Shown one piece after another: positions 1-5,638 of a DNA stretch of 17,044 nucleotides. This stretch comes from Lachnospiraceae bacterium UBA4380 (lineage in GTDB: Bacteria > Bacillota > Clostridia > Lachnospirales > Lachnospiraceae), in contig DGRU01000072.1 in assembly GCA_002390025.1 (NCBI GenBank), forward strand, positions 1-17,044, read 5' to 3'. The translations under genes were made by a program, and so were the position numbers. The notes beneath the pieces were generated by a model that did no database searches, had not been told where the DNA came from, and was given only the letters and a program-made list of their open reading frames with translations. The stretch's first letter is position 1. Each line of letters starts with the position of its first letter.

Positions 1-115
1 CAGGAAGCACCAGGGCATAAGTCGTTACAAAGACGACTATTGCCGCAATCACGGAAACAATCCTTTTTCTGGTCTCTCTGGTTCTTTTCTTTTTGAGATA
101 ATCTGAATGTTTCAA
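1..115 (-). CDS. N-terminal fragment of a large cell-surface (SpaA/pilin-like) adhesin
   Basis: The minus strand is open from 226 to the window edge and reads KHSDYLKKKRTRETRKR followed by a hydrophobic stretch ending VVFVTTYALVLP. A basic lead, then a short membrane segment, then TTYAL(I/V)LP is the recurring signal peptide of very large clostridial surface proteins that carry SpaA/Cna-B or other isopeptide domains and an LPXTG sorting signal; that family link is known, the rest of this protein lies outside the window. The start is uncertain: there is no ATG in frame after the stop at 227-229. TTG at 115 follows a GAGG-like site (spacing about 11), and GTG at 124 is an alternative. The reading frame upstream also looks coding-like, so a damaged start cannot be excluded. 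The gene begins about 120 bp from the left recombination site, so it is the natural target of the invertible segment. Confidence 0.6.
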   Translation of the reverse strand, partial: MKHSDYLKKKRTRETRKRIVSVIAAIVVFVTTYALVLP

Positions 116-237
116 TTTAGCCACTTCCTCTTCTCTTACACTTGTGGTTTCATCCCCATCGGCAACCAGTTTGCCGGCAGGGACATTCGGCGATCCATTT
201 CTTTCAAGGTCCGGCTTTTTCAGGCGTCAGGATCATT

Positions 238-271
238 TACCGCAAAATTACTATTATGCAGTAGAAGGAAA
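238..271 (+). repeat. Left inverted repeat: tyrosine-recombinase core site
   Basis: Pairs with 1221-1254 in inverted orientation, with 29 of 34 positions identical and a perfect 14-bp centre. Internally it has a left arm TACCGCAAAA (238-247), a 6-bp spacer TTACTA (248-253) and a right arm TTATGCAGTA (254-263). The right arm is an imperfect reverse complement of the left, as expected for two recombinase monomers on a core site. The spacer is asymmetric and is the exact reverse complement of the spacer in the other copy, so recombination between them should invert the DNA between. Confidence 0.75.
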
Positions 272-537
272 TGACCTTCTCTGTCTTTGCGTGGCTAAAT
301 GTTGAGAAATCGGGAAGCACAATCATGCAAAGGGCAGTGATTATTACACGGAAAAGCCTCGTTGTTTCTATCAATAAGCAGTCAATAACAGTCCCGGCAG
401 CCTTCATAGAACACTTTTGAAAAGGCAGGGCGGCAGGGATTATTTGTTATGTCCGGATTTTATATGAAGAGAGGGGGTTATTAAGGAAAGAGCAAGCTTT
501 TTCCCGGAAGTAAGGCCAAAGATCTGTCCGGGGGAAA

Positions 538-759
538 TTATGCGGTAACCGGCATTTTCCGTTTCTGCTGTAGACATTGAATTGGGATATTATGAGGTGT
601 TCCTGCTTATGGCAGACAACTGTTTCAGAGACACCGTATTGATTATGAGGTGAAGTCAAGATGGCGATTCGTAGAATAGAAGAATCAGACAATGATTATG
701 CGGTATAAACGTGGGAACAAAAAAGCCTGGAAGGGACCCGGGGCAATGATTATGCGGTA
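538..759 (+). repeat. Five recombinase half-site-like repeats with a 52-54 bp period
   Basis: Copies of TTATGCGGTA or TTATGAGGTG start at 538, 590, 643, 696 and 750, all in the same orientation as the right arm of the left core site. Intervals are 52, 53, 53 and 54 bp. The last two are embedded in an identical 16-mer, CAATGATTATGCGGTA. None has a matching opposite arm at the core-site distance, so they are half-sites only. The spacing is close to five helical turns, which would place them on one face of the DNA. Confidence 0.6.
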
Positions 760-830
760 AATCAGCATCATCAAATGGCAAATTCACTACATAATCCTAT
801 TCTCATAGACGGTTTTATTGCATAATAATA

Positions 831-877
831 CCCGCCAAAGGCTGATCCGGCACATGATCAGGCCGTATAAAGGCGGG
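831..877. other. Structured hairpin inside the invertible segment
   Basis: CCCGCC (831-836) pairs with GGCGGG (872-877), and an inner TGATC pairs with GATCA (about 843-860). There is no T-run directly after either arm, so this alone is not a classic terminator. It sits just downstream (minus direction) of the terminator at 892-912. Confidence 0.4.
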
Positions 878-891
878 AAAGGATTCAAAAC

Positions 892-912
892 AAAAAAAGC
901 CCTTTTCGGGCC
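892..912 (-). terminator. Rho-independent terminator, minus direction
   Basis: Read on the minus strand, GCCC, loop GAAAA and GGGC are followed by a run of seven T. This would stop transcripts running leftward out of the recombinase gene. On the plus strand the T-run after the hairpin is poor. Because it lies inside the invertible segment, its effective direction would change on inversion. Confidence 0.6.
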
Positions 913-1036
913 TGTGTTTCTTCTATGCTAATATACATGTTACATATATAATATGTATGCTAAATATACATGATAATAAAAGCAGTCATTGAAAAACTGC
1001 AAAAAGTGAGATGTTTTTCTATTGTGGGCATGCATT

Positions 1037-1070
1037 TTGACGGTTATTGTGACACGAAGGGCTTTATAAT
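1037..1070 (+). promoter_or_regulatory. Possible rightward promoter in the invertible segment
   Basis: TTGACG (1037-1042) and a perfect TATAAT (1065-1070) are present, but the spacing of 22 is longer than the usual 16-18. Either an activator is needed or only the -10 box is used. It points to the right repeat in the orientation shown, so after inversion it would point to the adhesin gene. Confidence 0.3.
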
Positions 1071-1220
1071 TGGCTCATGATACGAAAATTGGATATAGAT
1101 TGCGCATCTGCACCTTTCTGAGTATCCATTTTTCTATTCCAATTATAGAGACTTGGGCTGTAAATGTTCCTGAGAAGTGGATCCGCCGTGAATGGCAGAA
1201 GGAGTTTTGCACTGCAAGCG

Positions 1221-1254
1221 TTTTCATCTACCGCATAATAGTAATTATGGGGTA
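1221..1254 (-). repeat. Right inverted repeat: tyrosine-recombinase core site
   Basis: Partner of the 238-271 site. Read on plus, it has a left arm TACCGCATAA (1229-1238), a spacer TAGTAA (1239-1244) and a right arm TTATGGGGTA (1245-1254). The arms are inverted relative to each other at 9 of 10 positions. Identity with the left copy extends about 8 bp inward past the arm but hardly outward. It ends 45 bp from the stop codon of the recombinase gene. Confidence 0.75.
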
Positions 1255-1298
1255 TTTTTTTGTTCAAAATCCGACCGTTACTCTGCTATAACGTTCAG

Positions 1299-2150
1299 CT
1301 ATACTGCCTGCAGGCTTTTTTCTACTTTATCCAGTATATCGAGCTGACTTCCGCAGCTGATCAGTGTGTAGATCCGAGTCGTGTTAATGTTGGCATGTCC
1401 GAGCAGGTCGGCGAGACGGACAATATCCTTCTCCGTCCTGTAATAGTTGACTGCAAAGAAGTGCCGCAGGTTGTGGGGGAAGATCTTGTCCCTGCTCACA
1501 TTGGCTGCTGTGCTCAGTGCTTTCATCCTGTGAAGGATGTTGCTGCGGTCAAGGGGCTTTCCGGTTCTGGTCACGAAGATGCTGCCTGAAGTGATCTTCC
1601 GTTCCCTGCAGTAGCTGCGGAGTTTTTTGCAAAGCTCCGCGGGGATCAGCACCTGTCTTGTCTTTCCCTTGAGGGAGACAAGGGCGCGCCTGGTACTCAC
1701 CGAAGCAACTGTTATAAACTGCAGCTCGCTGATCCGGATACCTGTCGACGCGATGGTCTCCATGATACGGAGGATCTGAAGATCCCCCTTTTCCTTTGCA
1801 GCAGCAAGGAGCCTCCGGTATTCCTCTACGGAGAGCTCGCGCTCCTCATTTCTGAAGGATGCGCGCTGGGTCTTGAAGGTCCTGATCCGGCAGTCTTCCC
1901 ATCCCATCAGCTGGAAGAACTTATTGAGTGCCGACAGCATGGAATTGGCGCTGGTCAGACGGTATTTTTCTCTGAGCATCTGCTTGAACCGGATCACCCT
2001 GCTCTTGTCAACGTATCCGCCTGATCCCAGCCATCTCCTGAAGGCTGAGACATCCCGGACATATTTAGCAACTGTCAGGGAACTCCTCTCGAGTTCCGTC
2101 AGTTTTTCTGTAAATAATGCTATAGCCTTTCCATCGATATAGTGTTCCAT
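1299..2150 (-). CDS. Tyrosine recombinase (XerC/D-like), probable DNA invertase of the adjacent switch
   Basis: A complete site-specific recombinase of 283 residues. The N-terminal half is the SAM-like core-binding domain (about residues 5-85) and the C-terminal half the catalytic domain. The catalytic set is present: Arg in TGIRISEL (about 139), Lys in LKGKTRQ (163), HNLRH (His226 and Arg229), His in LLGHANI (252) and the nucleophile Tyr in TTRIYT (261). The size fits stand-alone Xer-type or phase-variation recombinases rather than long phage integrases with an arm-binding domain. I start at the ATG at 2150 because GGAGGG lies five bases upstream; the in-frame ATG at 2162 has no usable ribosome site. 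The gene has its own promoter and its 3' end abuts the right repeat, so its most likely substrate is the 238/1254 site pair. It could instead be a relic of a mobile element, but no other element genes are present. Confidence 0.88.
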   Translation of the reverse strand: MEHYIDGKAIALFTEKLTELERSSLTVAKYVRDVSAFRRWLGSGGYVDKSRVIRFKQMLREKYRLTSANSMLSALNKFFQLMGWEDCRIRTFKTQRASFRNEERELSVEEYRRLLAAAKEKGDLQILRIMETIASTGIRISELQFITVASVSTRRALVSLKGKTRQVLIPAELCKKLRSYCRERKITSGSIFVTRTGKPLDRSNILHRMKALSTAANVSRDKIFPHNLRHFFAVNYYRTEKDIVRLADLLGHANINTTRIYTLISCGSQLDILDKVEKSLQAV

Positions 2151-2334
2151 GATACCCTCCATCCTGATCTGAAGGCAGCATAAATATACGCTTTTCGATT
2201 TGATAAGGTATTATCATGGCAACTGTTTCTTCGGTAAATAATTATTTGTTTGTCCGTTAACCGATCAAGATGCATATAACTGTGTAGTTGCGTTGCTACT
2301 GCATACCTTTTAGTGTTATATAATCTTAGCATAT

Positions 2335-2363
2335 ATTATAGTTTATCATGGGATTTTGAACAA
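2335..2363 (-). promoter_or_regulatory. Promoter of the recombinase gene
   Basis: On the minus strand TTGTTC (2358-2363), a 17-base spacer and a perfect TATAAT (2335-2340). The leader to the ATG at 2150 would be about 180 nt. It contains another CGGTAAATAATTATT stretch (2232-2246, plus strand) that weakly recalls the recombination half-site. Confidence 0.65.
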
Positions 2364-2556
2364 TATTTAGTTTGCCACCTCTGTTTGTACATAATAGTTG
2401 ATGTATCCATACAAAAATACATTATAATCCAGGTGCATCTTCTATGCTGAACATATATTCAATGCTTTATGATCGGAATAACACAAGTTGCTGTCTGCAC
2501 CCTTGCCGACCATGCCGGAGCACATGAGCATCTTGCATTTTTACAGGTAAGTGCGC

Positions 2557-2575
2557 ATTGGATTTGAAATCCAAT
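2557..2575. repeat. Short palindrome in the gap between recombinase promoter and CoA-transferase
   Basis: Two perfect 9-bp arms around a single base. The surrounding gap (2364-2648) shows no gene. A short plus-strand frame at 2469-2567 ends inside this palindrome and is discussed under rejected items. Confidence 0.45.
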
Positions 2576-2580
2576 AGACT

Positions 2581-2620
2581 TTTTAGAATTGCAGATAGAT
2601 TTTTAGAATTGCAAATAGAT
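2581..2620 (+). repeat. Two-copy 20-bp tandem repeat
   Basis: Two adjacent 20-bp units beginning TTTTAGAATTGC differ at a single base. No function is evident; it lies between the palindrome and the terminator of the CoA-transferase gene. Confidence 0.8.
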
Positions 2621-2648
2621 ATGAGGTTCTCCGCAAGTACGAAGAATC

Positions 2649-2700
2649 AAAAAGGGGATGTTGATCAGCTGAATTTTCAGCTAAACAACATCCCCCTTTT
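2649..2700 (-). terminator. Terminator of the CoA-transferase gene (probably bidirectional)
   Basis: AAAAGGGGATGTTG pairs with CAACATCCCCCTTTT, with an inner AGCTGA/TCAGCT stem. There is a T-run on both strands. It lies about 95 bp past the stop codon at 2795. Confidence 0.8.
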
Positions 2701-2794
2701 GTAACTAAATATTGTTAGATATCAGAAAAGTAGATATTAGAATTAGATATATGGAATTTAGTAACACTCGGCAGATCGATCTGCCAATCCGGAC

Positions 2795-4138
2795 TCAGCG
2801 CTTGTTGCTGCGCTTCCAGATGTGCATCTTCTCTGCCTCGGCGATCAGCTGGTCGCGGAAGTCGGGGTGAGCGATGCTGATCAGAGCCTCGGCGGCCTGC
2901 CAGGAGCTGAGGCCTTTGAGGTTGACTGCGCCGTACTCGGTCACGACATACATGGTGTTGGGACGTGCGTCGGTTACGATGCTGCCGGGTGCAAGGGTAG
3001 GACGGATGCGGCTTGCAATGCTGCCGTCTTTGTTCTTGAAGGTGGAAGACAGGCAGATGAAGGTCTTGCCGCCCTTAGAGCCGTAGGCACCCAGGACGAA
3101 ATCGAGCTGGCCGCCGGCACCGGAAATCTGTCTTGTGCCTGCGCTCTCTGCGTTGACCTGCCCGTAAAGGTCGATATCAATGGCATTGTTGATGGAGATG
3201 AAGTTGTCGAGCCTGGAGACTCTGTCATAGTGGTTGACATAGTCGACGGAAGCGGACTTGATCTCGGGGTTCTTGTCGAGATAGTCATACATCTTCCTTG
3301 TGCCTGCGCCGAAGGCAAAGGTCTGCAGGCCGCGGTCGAAATTCTTGTGCGCGCCGGTGATCTTGCCGGCCTCTGCGATGTCAACGAATGCATCGACATA
3401 CATCTCTGTGTGGATACCCAGATCCTTGAGGTCGGACTCCGCGATCATCTTGCCGATGGCATTGGGCATGCCGCCGATGCCCAGCTGGAGGCAGGCGCCG
3501 TCCGGGATGCGCTCAACGACAAGTTTTGCAACGGCCTGATCGATCTCTGTGCCGGGTGCTGCGGGCGGGAATGCATCGATGGGCTCGTTGTCAGTCTCAA
3601 CGATCATATCGATATCGTCGATGTGGATGTAGGCGCTGCGGTCACCGAGGCAGATGGGCATGCTCTCGTTGACTTCGACGATGACCTTCTTGGCAACCTG
3701 AATGACAGCGTAAGCATGGCTGGCGCTGGGGCCGAGGTTGAAATAGCCCTTATCATCCATGGGACCGACCTGCATGATGGCAACGTCGACAGACTTGACA
3801 TTTTCCAGATAGTAGCGGGGAAGCTCGGAATATTTCAGCGCGCAGTAGAAGGCGAAGCCCTTGGAGATCGCCTTGCGCTCGATGCCGCCCATATGCCAGC
3901 TGTTCCAGGTCATGTGTGCTGCAGGATCCTCGATCTTGAAGATCTCGGGCTCATGCATCAGAATGCCGCCGTAGAAGTTGACGTCATAGAGATCCGGAAG
4001 GCGCTTTGCCAGCTCCTTGTCCACTGCCCTGGGTGTCGTGGCTGTCCACGCATAGTCTACCCAGTCACCGGATTTTACGACCGCAGCCGCTGCCGCTGCG
4101 CTCACGAGCTTCTGTCTGTACTGATCCTGATAACTCAT
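2795..4138 (-). CDS. but: Butyryl-CoA:acetate CoA-transferase (acetyl-CoA hydrolase/transferase family)
   Basis: A cytoplasmic enzyme of 447 residues, the normal length. The family moves CoA from butyryl-CoA to acetate, releasing butyrate and acetyl-CoA, the last step of butyrate formation in many gut Lachnospiraceae. Seen in sequence: [13 protein letters not shown] near residue 77, the glycine-rich [13 protein letters not shown] (218-229), the conserved [11 protein letters not shown] with the probable catalytic Glu at 245, NAESAG at 329-333 and [19 protein letters not shown] at 340-358. The whole chain, including the ending EKMHIW(K/R)RSN, resembles Roseburia-type But as I remember it. The close relative 4-hydroxybutyrate CoA-transferase (AbfT/Cat2) shares the fold, so substrate is inferred from resemblance. 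The start follows AAAGGAGAG by seven bases. It is transcribed alone, between its own promoter and terminator. Confidence 0.85.
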   Translation of the reverse strand: MSYQDQYRQKLVSAAAAAAVVKSGDWVDYAWTATTPRAVDKELAKRLPDLYDVNFYGGILMHEPEIFKIEDPAAHMTWNSWHMGGIERKAISKGFAFYCALKYSELPRYYLENVKSVDVAIMQVGPMDDKGYFNLGPSASHAYAVIQVAKKVIVEVNESMPICLGDRSAYIHIDDIDMIVETDNEPIDAFPPAAPGTEIDQAVAKLVVERIPDGACLQLGIGGMPNAIGKMIAESDLKDLGIHTEMYVDAFVDIAEAGKITGAHKNFDRGLQTFAFGAGTRKMYDYLDKNPEIKSASVDYVNHYDRVSRLDNFISINNAIDIDLYGQVNAESAGTRQISGAGGQLDFVLGAYGSKGGKTFICLSSTFKNKDGSIASRIRPTLAPGSIVTDARPNTMYVVTEYGAVNLKGLSSWQAAEALISIAHPDFRDQLIAEAEKMHIWKRSNKR

Positions 4139-4318
4139 GCTTTTCTCTCCTTTGTCTTTTTGGTTGTTTACGATCCGTCAAGCCCCGATCCGCAGTCTGC
4201 ACTGGGTGCAGAAACATTTGCATATGCAGATGATGCAGAAGCAGATGAGCACTTGCAAAAAACGACGTTGTGCAATTATCACGGTGAAGCTGACTCAGTC
4301 CAGTCGGTTTCTCATTAA

Positions 4319-4347
4319 ATTATACTGAAAAAAAGGCTTCTAAACAA
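4319..4347 (-). promoter_or_regulatory. Promoter of the CoA-transferase gene
   Basis: On minus, TTGTTT (4342-4347), a 17-base spacer and a perfect TATAAT (4319-4324). It gives a leader of about 175 nt. The rest of the gap 4139-4452 shows no gene and no recognised riboswitch. A weak AAAG/CTTT stem with a T-run near 4370-4390 may end the upstream muramidase transcript. Confidence 0.65.
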
Positions 4348-4452
4348 CGTATGTTTCTAAGAACACACAATAAAAAGCGATCTTTGCAAATGCAGTTCTG
4401 GTACATTTACATAAATCGCCTTCTTTGCATAGTTCATTTTTCTACAATTGAT

Positions 4453-5148
4453 CTACATATAGTCTTCTACAATGGACTCATAAAACATGTTTCCGAACTT
4501 GTAGATCCAGCCGCCGTTCTTTTTGATCGCGTACAGGTGCACGTAGCGGACCTTTTCGCCCCCGGAATGCTCCTTGGCGTATTCGATCGCCAGCTCCTCC
4601 GTGTGCTTTTTGCCGTGCTTTGCAATATAGGTCAGATAGCCCGGTCCGAAATTGTAGGCCTGGATCAGAGCTTTATCATCCTTGATCTCCAGATTGTGCG
4701 CGATATCAATGAGGGCTGCAAAATAGATGCAGGCCTGCTCGATCGACTCCTCCGGTTCGAGGGAATTCCGTTCCAGTCCCTTGGATTCGCTGGACTGCAT
4801 GACGTCTTTTCCTTCACCCTTGGACTCGGCCATCATGATCGCCAGAAGGGTATCCGTGTACTTTTCGATTTTCTCTTTCTTTGCGTATTTTTTGACCGTA
4901 TCTTTGTAGCCAAGCACCTTCTCAGAGAGGGAACTCTGGGCATAGGCCTGTTTCATCAGAAATCTTCCGCCGGCAAAGAGCAGGACCGCAAGAATCACTC
5001 CCAAAACCGCCAGAATCTTCTGACGCCGGATGGCTTTGGCCCGCTGCTCGCGCTGCTTAGCCCGGCGTTTTCTCCGCTCAGCCTGCCGTAATTCTTCTGC
5101 CCGTCTCTGCCTGTCCTGATCCTGACCCGGTTTTGTATTCGTACTCAT
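4453..5148 (-). CDS. Membrane-anchored lysozyme-like muramidase (CwlT-type)
   Basis: A 231-residue protein. The first 43 residues are strongly basic and probably cytosolic (many Arg/Lys/Gln), followed by one membrane segment (about 44-61, ILAVLGVILAVLLFAGG). The outer domain carries the lysozyme-like signature LLAIMMAESKGEGKDVMQSS (101-120) with the likely catalytic Glu108, then QAYNFGPGYLTYI (163-175). This matches the N-acetylmuramidase half of CwlT proteins of Tn916-type elements and chromosomal relatives; no NlpC/P60 domain follows. The role is inferred to be peptidoglycan cleavage at the cell surface. I start at the ATG at 5148, preceded by GGAG at about ten bases, rather than the in-frame ATG at 5190. 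It lies 54 bp downstream of the monooxygenase gene and may share its transcript. Confidence 0.78.
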   Translation of the reverse strand: MSTNTKPGQDQDRQRRAEELRQAERRKRRAKQREQRAKAIRRQKILAVLGVILAVLLFAGGRFLMKQAYAQSSLSEKVLGYKDTVKKYAKKEKIEKYTDTLLAIMMAESKGEGKDVMQSSESKGLERNSLEPEESIEQACIYFAALIDIAHNLEIKDDKALIQAYNFGPGYLTYIAKHGKKHTEELAIEYAKEHSGGEKVRYVHLYAIKKNGGWIYKFGNMFYESIVEDYM

Positions 5149-5202
5149 ATGTCGTTTCTCCACTGATCTGTACAGGTGATCGGGTAGCACAGGATCAGCG
5201 GA

Positions 5203-5490
5203 TCAGAATTCCACGTCTGTAAAAATATCAAGTTCCAAATCTTCTCTCATACTGCGCATCATGGGAACCAGTCTCTGGAAATGCTCGGTGGCGTTGTGTT
5301 TGTCGATGGCTTCCTGGTCGCGCCATAATTCAATAAAAGCGAACATCCTGGGATTCTCTCTGCTGACATTGAGAGAATAATGAATATTTCCCTCTTCAGC
5401 TGAGGACTTCTCCACCAGCTCCTTCATCAGGCTCTTGAACTCTTCTATCTTATCTTCCTTAATCAGGTTTTTTGAGACAATCTTAATCAT
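5203..5490 (-). CDS. Antibiotic biosynthesis monooxygenase (ABM/YgiN-like) domain protein
   Basis: A 95-residue single-domain protein of the dimeric alpha-beta barrel (ABM) family. Seen: an N-terminal strand MIKIVSKNLI, a helix KIEEFKSLMKELVEKS, EEGNIHYSLNVS, then FAFIELWRDQEAIDKHNATEHF, the family's most recognisable segment with two His. Members include quinol monooxygenases and heme-degrading or aldehyde-handling enzymes; the substrate cannot be read from sequence, and no heme-axial signature of IsdG type is clear. The start at 5490 is chosen because AGGAGG ends six bases upstream, whereas the ATG at 5496 touches the ribosome site. An extended -10 promoter lies in front and the muramidase gene follows. 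Confidence 0.75.
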   Translation of the reverse strand: MIKIVSKNLIKEDKIEEFKSLMKELVEKSSAEEGNIHYSLNVSRENPRMFAFIELWRDQEAIDKHNATEHFQRLVPMMRSMREDLELDIFTDVEF

Positions 5491-5534
5491 GATCATCCTC
5501 CTCTCTTGATGCAGTCGTGTTGAAGTGTAAGAGG

Positions 5535-5563
5535 ATTATACCACAAGTTCGGGGATGAATAAA
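5535..5563 (-). promoter_or_regulatory. Extended -10 promoter of the monooxygenase gene
   Basis: On minus, TATAAT (5535-5540) preceded by TGG, giving a TGn extended -10, with a weak -35 TTTATT (5558-5563) at 17 bases. The -35 lies inside one arm of the long palindrome 5550-5591. Confidence 0.6.
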
Positions 5564-5591
5564 TCGCTCGATTGCGATTTATTCATCCCCG
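5550..5591. other. Perfect 18-bp inverted repeat (operator or terminator)
   Basis: Arms 5550-5567 and 5574-5591 are perfectly complementary around a 6-base loop TCGATT. There is no T-run after either arm. It may end the DUF4349 transcript, or serve as an operator, because its proximal arm covers the -35 region of the monooxygenase promoter. Confidence 0.75.
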
Positions 5592-5638
5592 TATCTTTGA
5601 CGTATCATTGATCATCTGTGCCGCAGGAGCGGTCTGTA

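Larger units (their letters stand above)
254..1238. other. Putative invertible DNA segment (inverton), about 1 kb
   Basis: The roughly 985 bp between the two core sites holds no convincing gene: reading frames of up to 81 codons exist but lack ribosome sites and family resemblance. It does hold regulatory-looking DNA: five phased half-sites (538-759), a structured hairpin (831-877), a minus-strand terminator (892-912), an AT-rich block with short palindromes (930-975) and a rightward promoter-like pair (1037-1070). It is flanked on the left by the adhesin gene start and on the right by the recombinase gene. By analogy with known invertible promoters of gut Firmicutes, flipping it would connect or disconnect a promoter or terminator to the adhesin. 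In the orientation shown I see no good leftward promoter close to the adhesin, which fits an OFF state; that is inference. Confidence 0.65.

Noticed and set aside
447..692. An 81-codon minus-strand frame inside the invertible segment
   Set aside because: No ribosome site and no family resemblance; it overlaps the phased half-sites, whose 53-bp spacing breaks frame, so coding is unlikely.
1299..2150. Recombinase as the integrase of a prophage or conjugative element
   Set aside because: No other element genes, no tRNA attachment site and no direct repeats in the window; the adjoining inverted sites fit an invertase better.
2469..2567. A short plus-strand frame reading ITQVAVCTLADHAGAHEHLAF, faintly like part of a PTS EIIA domain
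   Set aside because: Only 32 codons, no flanking homology or ribosome site seen; could be a gene relic but resemblance is too weak to call.
2822..4318. A 498-codon open frame antisense to the CoA-transferase gene
   Set aside because: Its translation is low-complexity and rich in Asp, Val and Cys with no family signature; it is a by-product of strong third-position bias in the real gene.
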